Origin: DHVE2 group archaeon
Lineage (GTDB): Archaea > Thermoplasmatota > Thermoplasmata > Thermoplasmatales > Aciduliprofundaceae
Assembly: GCA_026986135.1 (NCBI GenBank)
Contig: JALSPD010000102.1
Span: 1 to 10,542, forward strand
Direction: 5' to 3'
Length of the DNA: 10,542 nucleotides
Both the position numbers and the translations under genes were made by a program. Under the pieces are notes generated by a model, which was given only the letters and a program-made list of their open reading frames with translations, was not told where the DNA came from and searched no databases. Shown here one piece after another: positions 1 to 5,964 of this stretch. Every line of letters starts with the position of its first letter. The first letter of the stretch is position 1.

Positions 1-405
1 ATGAGTGATTTCATCCGGATAAAGGGCAAGGATAAGAAAACCCACCGAAAAGAAGGACAGGACAACCTCCATACCCATGGCAATATACAATGCTATTGAT
101 TTAAGAAGATCCGCAGCAACCTGGCCGCAGGCCGCTACGAGTAGAATTATGGAAAGGCCAATTGTTATACCTCCAAGAAAGGTACTTATGGCTGCCCGCA
201 CACCTCTTATCCTGGGAAGTTGAAAAAGCACTGCCGTGACACCAGAGGAGGCCATTGCAAGTCCAAGAAGAAGCAGAGCTATGAGGCCAACATACATCCA
301 CATTGTATAAATTAAATAAGAGAAAACGCCTATGAGCACAAAACCAACTCCAGCCACAAGTCCCAGTTTCTCCTCCTCCCAGGTAGACCATGCTTCAAAA
401 AGCAA
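1..405 (-). CDS. Polytopic membrane protein, 3' end missing (runs off left edge)
   Basis: I do not recognise a family. The minus-strand frame is open from 405 to base 1, giving 135 residues with no stop, so the C-terminus is missing. After a short charged head (FEAWSTWEEEK) there are four hydrophobic stretches at roughly residues 14-33, 38-60, 78-95 and 108-128, as expected of an integral membrane protein. I chose the TTG at 405-403 as start because a strong GGAGGTGG ribosome-binding site (419-412) precedes it by 6 bases. The nearest in-frame ATG lies well inside the first membrane span. The TTG codon lies just past the stop of the winged-helix gene at 409, so the two genes form one transcription unit with likely coupled translation. 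A possible role is as a membrane target or sensor partner of that regulator, but this is inferred only from adjacency. Confidence 0.7.
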   Translation of the reverse strand, partial: MLFEAWSTWEEEKLGLVAGVGFVLIGVFSYLIYTMWMYVGLIALLLLGLAMASSGVTAVLFQLPRIRGVRAAISTFLGGITIGLSIILLVAACGQVAADLLKSIALYIAMGMEVVLSFFSVGFLILALYPDEITH

Positions 406-406
406 A

Positions 407-901
407 CTACACCACCTCCACAGCCATCCCCTTGATTTCCATCCTGTCACTCCTCTTTACAAGGGCACGAAGCATTATCTGGCTTATACCCAGCTTTTCT
501 ACAATGTACCCCATAAAATTGTTCTCGTTTTTAACTATATCCAAAATCTTCTCTTCCCACTCTCTGAACTCCTCTTCGGGCATAGTTATTACCCTCAGAA
601 CCTCAGAGGCCTCAAGGATGGGTATGGTGAGAGTAATCTGAAAGAGATCGTAGTATGTATGATATGCCCTCACAACACCCTTGCCAGTGGTAACCCACTG
701 TGTTTCAACAAACTTTATGTTTTCAAGGTACTTGAGTGCTCGCACACCCTCCTCTCCATATTTCTCCTCAATCTCTTCCATAGTGCACCATTTTTTGGTG
801 ACCTCCTGAAAAACCTTTTTCTTCACCTCTGTATTGCATGAATAGAATACTGATACCAAATCACCAATGTCGTTAACAACCTTAATTCTATTACCCGGCA
901 T
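407..901 (-). CDS. ArsR-like winged-helix transcriptional regulator
   Basis: This encodes a 164-residue cytoplasmic protein with the look of archaeal ArsR-type winged-helix regulators. Residues about 25-80 form a helical segment (EVKKKVFQEVTKKWCTMEEI), a recognition-helix-like part (EEGVRALKYLENIKFV) and a probable beta wing (ETQWVTTGKGVVRAYH). Residues about 108-155 form a second helical bundle, perhaps a second HTH or a dimerisation domain. The frame stays open upstream as far as 1150, but that part overlaps the guanine deaminase gene. I chose the ATG at 901 because a TATA-like box lies about 28 bases before it and no ribosome-binding site is visible, which fits a leaderless transcript. It is divergent from the guanine deaminase across 93 bases, so it could regulate both itself and that gene. 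The ligand is unknown, and no metal-binding CxC motif of ArsR metal sensors is visible. Confidence 0.72.
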   Translation of the reverse strand: MPGNRIKVVNDIGDLVSVFYSCNTEVKKKVFQEVTKKWCTMEEIEEKYGEEGVRALKYLENIKFVETQWVTTGKGVVRAYHTYYDLFQITLTIPILEASEVLRVITMPEEEFREWEEKILDIVKNENNFMGYIVEKLGISQIMLRALVKRSDRMEIKGMAVEVV

Positions 902-923
902 TAGAGGGAGAATGGTGTTCGGT

Positions 924-935
924 GATATATATTTT
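924..935 (-). promoter_or_regulatory. TATA-like box of the winged-helix gene
   Basis: Read on the minus strand this is AAAATATATATC. It is centred about 28 bases upstream of the ATG at 901, the archaeal TATA-to-start distance, so the transcript would begin at or very near the start codon. This agrees with the missing ribosome-binding site. Confidence 0.5.
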
Positions 936-965
936 GTGATACTACATAGCACCCTTCGGAATGTT

Positions 966-977
966 GATATAGATAAA
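966..977 (+). promoter_or_regulatory. TATA-like box of the guanine deaminase gene
   Basis: GATATAGATAAA lies about 24 bases upstream of the ATG at 995. That start has no ribosome-binding site, and an in-frame TAA at 974-976 rules out a longer reading frame. Both facts fit leaderless transcription. The match to a TATA consensus is modest, and the A/T stretch at 925-936 could serve as an alternative. Confidence 0.4.
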
Positions 978-994
978 GAGCAATCACACCGGGT

Positions 995-2191
995 ATGAAC
1001 AAAAAGGCATACAGAGGACGGATAATCACATGGACAGATAAAGGAAATATTCTGGATACCGAAGGCTATCTCCTGGTTAAAAATGGTAAAATAATAGGAA
1101 TATCCAATGGAAGCCCAGATGTAGATGAGGTTATTGACTTTGAGGACCATCTAATTTTACCTGGATTCGTGGATACGCATATCCATCTCCCGCAGGTGAG
1201 AATTAGGGGAAGATGGATGCCCAATCTCCTGGACTGGCTTGAAAAATACGTGTTCCCCGAGGAAAAGAAGTTTCTTGATCCCGAGTATGCGGAAAAAAAC
1301 GCGGAGTATTTCTTTAAAAAACTGGCCATGAATGGGACCACAACGGCCATGGTGTACGGGCCTCCAGGCATGGAGGCAACAGACGCCGCCTTCAAATCGG
1401 CAAAAAGGAGCGGTTTGAATGTCCTAATGGGCCAGACCCTCATGGACCAGAATGTGCCCGAGGAATTAATGACCGGCGTGGAGGATGCGAAGAGGGCGAT
1501 AAGAGCGATGCACGAAAAATGGAGCGGTGAGGGGTTGCAGTACGTCCTCACAATTCGCTTTGCACCCGCATGCAGCATGGAACTTATGCGGGAAACTGGA
1601 AAAATTGCGAGGGAACTTGGAATTAGAATCCAGACGCACATCTCCGAGCAGAGGGATGAGGTGGAACTCGTGAGGAGAATGTACGGAATGAATTACGCAG
1701 ATGTGTACGATAAAGCAGGCCTGCTAACTCCAAGAACCGTTCTTGCTCATGCCATTCATCTGAGCGACGAAGAGCTCAATCTTCTCTCAAAAAGGAAGGT
1801 GAAGATAGCGCACTGTCCATCCTCAAACTTCTTCCTGCATAGCGGCGTGATGCCTATTTCCAGAATTGAAGAATTTTCGCTGGAGGTTGGCCTCGGCTCT
1901 GATGTGGCCGCAGGACCCTACTTCAACATGCTTGAGGTATGCAGAGACGCATGCTATGCGAATCCCATCTCTCCAGAGAAGGCATTTTACCTTGCAACCC
2001 TTGGTGGAGCCCGTGTTCTCGGACTTGACAACCGCCTTGGCTCCCTTGAGCAGGGCAAGGATGCGGATTTTGTGGTGCTGGATATTCAGGGTGAGGACAC
2101 GAGGGATGTGCTCTCCAAGGCAGTTTTTCTGGGCCATTCAGGCAGGGTAATGGCAACCTATTCTCGCGGTAGAGAGGTGTGGGTACAATAG
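995..2191 (+). CDS. guaD: Guanine deaminase (amidohydrolase superfamily)
   Basis: Predicted to hydrolyse guanine to xanthine and ammonia in purine salvage or breakdown, as a cytosolic zinc enzyme. The 398 residues show the full amidohydrolase set: PGFVDTHIHLPQ with zinc ligands H62 and H64 and substrate-type Q67; RFAPAC around R188; QTHISE with H215 (zinc) and E218 (proton shuttle); LAHAIHLSDEEL with H252; AHCPSSN with H273; and GLGSDVAAG with D303. The combination HLPQ, LLDWLEKYVFP, HCPSSNxFL and GLGSDVAAGPYFNML is closer to guanine deaminases than to chlorohydrolases (TrzN/AtzA) or cytosine deaminases. Length is usual for the family. The ATG at 995 is the only start after an in-frame stop at 974 and looks leaderless. 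The gene stands alone, divergent from a regulator, with no other purine gene in view. An 8-oxoguanine or related aminohydrolase remains possible. Confidence 0.83.
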   Translation: MNKKAYRGRIITWTDKGNILDTEGYLLVKNGKIIGISNGSPDVDEVIDFEDHLILPGFVDTHIHLPQVRIRGRWMPNLLDWLEKYVFPEEKKFLDPEYAEKNAEYFFKKLAMNGTTTAMVYGPPGMEATDAAFKSAKRSGLNVLMGQTLMDQNVPEELMTGVEDAKRAIRAMHEKWSGEGLQYVLTIRFAPACSMELMRETGKIARELGIRIQTHISEQRDEVELVRRMYGMNYADVYDKAGLLTPRTVLAHAIHLSDEELNLLSKRKVKIAHCPSSNFFLHSGVMPISRIEEFSLEVGLGSDVAAGPYFNMLEVCRDACYANPISPEKAFYLATLGGARVLGLDNRLGSLEQGKDADFVVLDIQGEDTRDVLSKAVFLGHSGRVMATYSRGREVWVQ

Positions 2192-2200
2192 CGGTAAGAG

Positions 2201-2213
2201 AAAAGGTAATAAA
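2201..2213 (+). promoter_or_regulatory. Probable promoter of tRNA-Cys
   Basis: AAAAGGTAATAAA lies 27-39 bases upstream of the tRNA 5' end. The A-run could serve as a BRE-like element and TAATAAA as the TATA box. The spacing is right for initiation at or a few bases before the mature 5' end. Confidence 0.4.
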
Positions 2214-2239
2214 CCCGAATCCAATCACTGATTGCAACA

Positions 2240-2311
2240 GGGCAGGTGGCAGAGAGGTTATGCGCGGGACTGCAGATCCCGTTTACTCGGGTTCGAATCC
2301 CGACCTGCCCT
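2240..2311 (+). tRNA. trnC: tRNA-Cys, anticodon GCA
   Basis: A full cloverleaf can be drawn. The acceptor stem is GGGCAGG (2240-2246) with CCTGCCC (2304-2310). The D stem is GCA (2249-2251) with TGC (2261-2263), enclosing a 9-base loop that carries GG. The anticodon stem is CGGGA (2265-2269) with TCCCG (2277-2281), around the loop CTGCAGA. The variable loop is 2282-2286. The T stem is TCGGG (2287-2291) with CCCGA (2299-2303), around TTCGAAT. The anticodon GCA is at 2272-2274. The discriminator base is T2311, and U73 is the known identity base of tRNA-Cys. CCA is not encoded and no intron is present. Confidence 0.97.
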
Positions 2312-2316
2312 TTTTT
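2311..2316 (+). terminator. T-run terminator after tRNA-Cys
   Basis: Six consecutive T residues begin at the discriminator base. Oligo-T is sufficient to end archaeal transcription, so this probably insulates the tRNA from the downstream hsd locus. Confidence 0.55.
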
Positions 2317-2357
2317 CCACGAAATTATTCCTCTTCTGTTTTAAAGGTGTGAAAATA

Positions 2358-2384
2358 GTAAACCAGATAATCATTGTGGTTTAC
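2358..2384. promoter_or_regulatory. Inverted repeat upstream of hsdM (candidate operator)
   Basis: GTAAACCA (2358-2365) and TGGTTTAC (2377-2384) are perfect 8-base inverted arms around an 11-base spacer. Centre-to-centre spacing is 19 bases, about two helical turns, as expected for a dimeric regulator. The site lies immediately upstream of the hsdM promoter. A binding protein cannot be named. Candidates in the locus are the AlbA_2/winged-helix protein and the N-terminal HTH of HsdM. Confidence 0.45.
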
Positions 2385-2390
2385 CTTCGG

Positions 2391-2407
2391 AGAAAAATTT
2401 AAATAAT
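2391..2407 (+). promoter_or_regulatory. BRE/TATA-type promoter of hsdM
   Basis: AGAAAAATTTAAATAAT reads as a purine-rich BRE followed by a TATA-like TTTAAATA (2398-2405). Its centre is about 26 bases from the hsdM ATG, which would give a nearly leaderless transcript. There is nevertheless a good ribosome-binding site, GAGGTGAG (2408-2415), 11 bases before the ATG, so the real start point may be elsewhere. Confidence 0.5.
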
Positions 2408-2426
2408 GAGGTGAGAATATCCAAAT

Positions 2427-4142
2427 ATGGCACTAAAACCATGGGTGAAAAAGAGGTATGAACTTCTTCTTGAGAATTTTGGAGATGAGGAATTTGGAAG
2501 GGAGGACGCTTACAGAGTTCTCAAGAGCAGGTTTGGAGATGAGAAGGAGGAGGTATCGCGGATACTCTCAGACATAAAGAAGGAGGGGTTGCTGAGAGAG
2601 AGGGTAGATATTGAAGATCGCCGTGTTAAAATATACCGTCTGGTTAGAAGGGACGAAAGATTTACACGGGGTGATCTGGAATCGCTCATGAAAAAAGCCG
2701 CGGCTCTGATAAGAACGCGTGTGGATTACAAGTACATCCTCATCCTGTTATTTCTGAAAAGAATAAGCGATAAGTGGATGAGGGAGTATCGTGCGAAGGT
2801 TGAGGAACTTGTGGATGAGGGCATACCCAGGGAAATTGCTGAAAGGGAAGCGAAGAATCCCGATTTTCATTCATTTGCAATTCCTGAAGAGTTACTCTGG
2901 GAAGAGATAAGGAGGGATGTGAACAAATTACCTGAAAAACTCAGCGAGGCGATAAAGAAAATTGCCGAGTTAAATCCCGACTTGAAGGGTGTGTTTGCCA
3001 CTATTGAGTTCATATCCTTCACAGTAAACCGGGAGAATCTATCCATTCTTCATCAGCTGGTTGAACTGTTCAGCGAGATTGACCTTGGAGAGGTCTCATC
3101 GGACATACTGGGCGACGCATACGAATGGGTTCTCAGATATTTTGCGCCGCAGAAGGCAAAGGAAGGCGAGGTCTATACTCCGAGGGAGGTTATTCAACTT
3201 CTTGTTAACATCGTTGACCCCAGGCCGGGGGAATCTGTTTACGATCCGGCCGCCGGATCTGGAGGCATGCTCATTGAATCACACCGATATGTTCGCGAAA
3301 GATATGGCGAGGAGGTAAAACGCCTGTTCCTGTACGGACAGGAACACAATCAAACAACATATGGACTCTGCAAGATGAATCTCATCATTCACGATATACA
3401 GAGCGCCGAGCTCGCGCTGGGTGATTCTCTTCTCTATCCGAAGATTCTGGAGAATGGCAAACCAAAGAAATTTGATGTTGTGATAGCGAATCCTCCATGG
3501 AATCAGGATGGGTATCCAGAGGAGAAATTGAAGACAGGTGAATTCTGGAAGGAGCGGTTTGAGTTCGGGTTTCCCACCAAGCAGAGCGCTGACTGGGCCT
3601 GGATTCAACACATGCTCTATTCCTCCCGCAGGATTGTGGGGGTGGTCATCGACAACGGCGCACTGTTCCGTGGGGGAAGAGAGAAGAAGATAAGGGCAAA
3701 GATTATTGATAGGGACCTTGTGGATACCGTGATTCTCCTTCCCGAGAAGCTGTTTTACAACACTGGAGCGCCGGGAGCGATAATAATATTTAACAGGCAA
3801 AAGGATGATAAACGCAAAGGAAATGTTCTGTTCATCAACGCATCGCAGGAGTACGAGAAGCATCCAGATGTGCGCAAGCTGAACATTCTGAGTGAGAAGA
3901 ACATTGAGAAGATAGTCAACGCTTACCGCAATTTTTCTGAAGAGGGGGGATTTTCCAGGGTTGTTAGCATGGAGGAGATAAAGGACAACGATTACAATCT
4001 CAATGTCACCCTTTATGTGTTTCCCGAAGTGGAAGAGGAGGAGATAGATGTGCATGCGGAATGGGAAGAACTGAGAAGAATTGAGGAGAAAATGAAGGCG
4101 GTGAATGAGAGGATAGAGGAGTATTTGAGGGTGATGAAGTGA
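2427..4142 (+). CDS. hsdM: Type I restriction-modification methyltransferase subunit with N-terminal HTH
   Basis: This is the M subunit of a type I R-M system. It transfers methyl from S-adenosylmethionine to adenine N6 and forms M2S, and with HsdR the restriction complex. It has 571 residues. Residues 84-215 match the helical HsdM N-terminal domain (DLESLMKKAAALIRTRVDY). Residues about 220-535 are the N6 methyltransferase fold, with YTPREVIQLL (250-259), the SAM-binding DPAAGSGG (273-280) and the catalytic NPPW (355-358). A C-terminal coiled-coil-like tail (539-570) is typical for binding HsdS. Residues 1-75 are extra: a probable winged helix (FGREDAYRVLKSRFG, then EEVSRILSDIKKEGLL and a basic wing) that standard HsdM lacks. 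The start is ATG 2427, with GAGGTGAG 11 bases upstream. The stop overlaps the next gene by 4 bases. Family assignment is secure, but methylation specificity cannot be read from the sequence. Confidence 0.95.
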   Translation: MALKPWVKKRYELLLENFGDEEFGREDAYRVLKSRFGDEKEEVSRILSDIKKEGLLRERVDIEDRRVKIYRLVRRDERFTRGDLESLMKKAAALIRTRVDYKYILILLFLKRISDKWMREYRAKVEELVDEGIPREIAEREAKNPDFHSFAIPEELLWEEIRRDVNKLPEKLSEAIKKIAELNPDLKGVFATIEFISFTVNRENLSILHQLVELFSEIDLGEVSSDILGDAYEWVLRYFAPQKAKEGEVYTPREVIQLLVNIVDPRPGESVYDPAAGSGGMLIESHRYVRERYGEEVKRLFLYGQEHNQTTYGLCKMNLIIHDIQSAELALGDSLLYPKILENGKPKKFDVVIANPPWNQDGYPEEKLKTGEFWKERFEFGFPTKQSADWAWIQHMLYSSRRIVGVVIDNGALFRGGREKKIRAKIIDRDLVDTVILLPEKLFYNTGAPGAIIIFNRQKDDKRKGNVLFINASQEYEKHPDVRKLNILSEKNIEKIVNAYRNFSEEGGFSRVVSMEEIKDNDYNLNVTLYVFPEVEEEEIDVHAEWEELRRIEEKMKAVNERIEEYLRVMK

Positions 4143-5560
4143 GAAATGTTTTAGACCTCATCAAGTTTGGAGAATCGGAAACTGTGGAATTTAAAAGGAG
4201 CTTTGACAGGGAGGTTATAGAAACAGCCGTTGCAATGGCCAATCGTAGAGGAGGATACATTATAGTGGGTGTAAGGGATGATGGGGAGATTATCGGAGTC
4301 ACATTGCAGAGAAACACCATGGTGGAGTGGATTAACGAAATCTCACAAAACACAGAGCCGAGGATCATACCTGAAATTGATAAATTTGAGGTGAACGGGA
4401 AACAGATTGTGGTCATATCCGTGGATGAGAGTCCCATAAAGCCGGTTATGTACAGGGGAAGAGCGTACCTGCGGGTAAATGCATCAAACAGGAAATTGGG
4501 ATCCAGAGAAATATCCGAGTTGTTTGAGATGAGCACAGGAATGAGCTGGGATCATTATGAAGTGGAGGCAAGCATGGCGGATATTGACCTTGATGCTGTG
4601 CGTGAATTTGCAAAGATGGCCAGATTAAACTACGGGGAGGGGGAGATACTCAAAAAATTGCATCTTGTGCGGGATGGTAAAATTACCCGTGCCGCGTTGC
4701 TCCTTTTTGGAAAGGAGCCGCAGGATGTGTTTATGAATGCAGTGGTTAGAGTGGGAAGATTCAAGGATTCCGAGATCGTGGATTCTGTGGATGTAGGGGG
4801 CAATCTGTTCAGGCAGGTGGAGAGCGTTATGGAGGCTGTGAAGAAGCACCTCAACAGGAGATTTGTAATAGAGGATGTTAGGAGAAAAGAGGTGTGGGAT
4901 TACCCCCTAAATGCTCTGAGAGAGGGAATAATAAACGCAATCATTCATCGCGATTACCGCAGGCCGGAGGAAATACAGATAAAGATTTACGATGATCATA
5001 TAACCATCTGGAACCCGGGAGAATTGCCCTATGATCTGAAGGTTGAGGATCTTTACAGGGAGCATCATTCCCATCCGAGAAATAAACTGATCGCGGAGGT
5101 GTTTTACCTTGCGGGATACATTGAGAAGTGGGGAAGTGGAACCCTGAGGATTTTAAACGCGTTCAAGAACGCTGGGCTTCCAGAGCCCAGGTTTGAAGAG
5201 CGTGGTGGTGGCATTCTCCTGACCTTCTGGAAGGATATTTACAACGAGGATAATTTGAGAAAAATGGGCCTGAATGAGAGACAAATAAAGGCAGTCATTT
5301 ATGTGAAGGAGCACGGGAGGATAAGCAATGCTGAGTACCAGAATATTACGGGGATTAAAAAGAGACAGGCAACAGAGGATTTGAGAATTCTGGAAGAGAA
5401 GGGAATATTTGAGAAACACGGTACTACGGGACGGGGCACTTATTACACTATAAAGGGGCATAAAACGGGCAAAAGGGGCATGAAAGGAGCACCAAACGGG
5501 CAGAAGAGAGGAAAAAATGAGGTAAAAATGGAGCAAAAAGGGGGTGAGAGCGATGTTTGA
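4139..5560 (+). CDS. AlbA_2/Schlafen-type ATP-binding regulator with winged helix (COG2865-like)
   Basis: A 473-residue protein of the group often labelled 'RecG-like transcriptional regulator'; no helicase motifs are present. Residues about 8-128 form an AlbA_2 (Schlafen-type) nucleic-acid-binding domain opening with ESETVEFKRSF. Residues about 250-365 form a GHKL-like ATPase (HATPase_c_4 type) with the N-box RxGIINAIIHRDY (261-273), WNPG (291-294) and the glycine stretch GYIEKWGSGTLRI. Residues 376-438 form a winged helix (LNERQIKAVIYVKEHGRISNxEY). Residues 439-473 are a basic tail rich in K, G and Q, encoded by degenerate repeats. It starts with GTG 4139, overlapping hsdM by 4 bases, with GAGGGTGAT just upstream, so translation is coupled. 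Such proteins recur in defence loci. Here it could control the operon or act as an ATP-dependent sensor or effector of the R-M complex; both are inferences. Confidence 0.87.
   Translation: MRNVLDLIKFGESETVEFKRSFDREVIETAVAMANRRGGYIIVGVRDDGEIIGVTLQRNTMVEWINEISQNTEPRIIPEIDKFEVNGKQIVVISVDESPIKPVMYRGRAYLRVNASNRKLGSREISELFEMSTGMSWDHYEVEASMADIDLDAVREFAKMARLNYGEGEILKKLHLVRDGKITRAALLLFGKEPQDVFMNAVVRVGRFKDSEIVDSVDVGGNLFRQVESVMEAVKKHLNRRFVIEDVRRKEVWDYPLNALREGIINAIIHRDYRRPEEIQIKIYDDHITIWNPGELPYDLKVEDLYREHHSHPRNKLIAEVFYLAGYIEKWGSGTLRILNAFKNAGLPEPRFEERGGGILLTFWKDIYNEDNLRKMGLNERQIKAVIYVKEHGRISNAEYQNITGIKKRQATEDLRILEEKGIFEKHGTTGRGTYYTIKGHKTGKRGMKGAPNGQKRGKNEVKMEQKGGESDV
5452..5491 (+). repeat. Two 20-base tandem units in the tail of the AlbA_2 gene
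   Basis: AAAGGGGCATAAAACGGGCA (5452-5471) and AAAGGGGCATGAAAGGAGCA (5472-5491) are adjacent and match at 17 of 20 positions. A partial third copy, AACGGGCA, is at 5495-5502. The unit length is not a multiple of three, so gain or loss of a unit would shift the frame of the last codons. They encode the basic KGHKTGKRGMKG tail. Confidence 0.6.
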
Positions 5561-5589
5561 TGATAAGTCAGCATATCTTATTTTATCAA
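5557..5589 (+). terminator. Weak hairpin with T-rich stretch after the AlbA_2 gene
   Basis: TTGAT and ATAAG (5557-5567) can pair with CTTAT and ATCAA (5577-5589) around a 9-base loop, with a small internal loop (G against TTT). The T-rich 3' side (CTTATTTTAT) could end transcription. The stem is entirely A/T-rich and weak, so this is tentative. A stop here would fit the separate promoter that follows. Confidence 0.3.
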
Positions 5590-5596
5590 CTTATTT

Positions 5597-5608
5597 ACCA
5601 AATTTGGT
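5597..5608. promoter_or_regulatory. Perfect 12-base palindrome upstream of the accessory genes
   Basis: ACCAAATTTGGT is identical on both strands. It ends one to two bases before the purine-rich BRE-like run of the next promoter, a good place for a repressor or activator dimer. It shares ACCA...TGGT ends with the inverted repeat upstream of hsdM, although the spacing differs. Confidence 0.45.
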
Positions 5609-5626
5609 GGAAAAAATTAATATAAT
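5609..5626 (+). promoter_or_regulatory. BRE/TATA-type promoter of the small basic protein and PIN genes
   Basis: GGAAAAAATTAATATAAT resembles the hsdM promoter (AGAAAAATTTAAATAAT): a purine run followed by a TATA-like box. The box lies about 41 bases before the ATG at 5662. Initiation about 25 bases downstream would leave a short leader containing the GAGGTGAT ribosome-binding site at 5650-5657. It makes the accessory block independently transcribable. Confidence 0.5.
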
Positions 5627-5661
5627 CACAAATCAGATATTGAATGTTTGAGGTGATTACT

Positions 5662-5937
5662 ATGGCAAAAATGAGAAGTAGGAAGGAAAGAAAAGCGAGA
5701 AAAATGATTGGAAATACTGCGAGGGGAATACTGGGAATTATGGAAGCAAAGGAGGCAGTAACATCACCACATACTTACGCAGCAAAGAGAATACTAGAAA
5801 TGGCGGCTAGAGCTGATAGAGTGCCAATGAGAAGAGGAATGGTCAGAGGAAAATATCAGGTATACAATCCAAGAAGTAAAGATAGACTCTACAACAGGAA
5901 AGATAATTGGAGTAAAGAAAGATGGGCTTCCGTATAA
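5662..5937 (+). CDS. Small, highly basic protein of unknown function
   Basis: No family is recognised. The 91-residue protein holds about 25 Lys/Arg against about 8 Asp/Glu, beginning with a dense basic head (RSRKERKARK at residues 5-14) and then a likely helical middle (GILGIMEAKEA and TYAAKRILEMAARADR). There is no membrane span. It is probably a nucleic-acid-binding protein or a partner that binds an acidic surface. I preferred the ATG at 5662 to one at 5644 because GAGGTGAT (5650-5657) sits 4 bases before it and inside the longer version. It is the first gene after the internal promoter and lies 27 bases before the PIN gene, the usual place of an antitoxin gene, but it does not resemble AbrB, ribbon-helix-helix or PHD antitoxins. 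A role as antitoxin or adaptor is therefore inferred from position only. Confidence 0.7.
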   Translation: MAKMRSRKERKARKMIGNTARGILGIMEAKEAVTSPHTYAAKRILEMAARADRVPMRRGMVRGKYQVYNPRSKDRLYNRKDNWSKERWASV

Positions 5938-5964
5938 AGGGGTTAGAAAAAGAAGGTGATATAT

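Noticed and set aside
101..391. A 96-codon minus-strand frame starting with ATG at 391
   Set aside because: The overlapping frame from the TTG at 405 has a good ribosome-binding site, clean hydrophobic spans and no stop to the window edge, while the ATG frame ends early and is rich in Trp, Cys and Ser.
332..841. A 169-codon plus-strand frame over the regulator gene
   Set aside because: It overlaps the winged-helix gene on the other strand, and its composition (many H, S, F, L) is typical of an antisense frame.
3279..4055. A 258-codon open frame on the minus strand inside hsdM
   Set aside because: It lies wholly opposite the methyltransferase gene with all its motifs, has no ribosome-binding site or family resemblance, and reads as a shadow frame.
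4139..5560. Annotation as a RecG-like ATP-dependent helicase
   Set aside because: No Walker A, DExH or other helicase motifs are present; the name comes from an old family label. The domains seen are AlbA_2, a GHKL-like ATPase and a winged helix.
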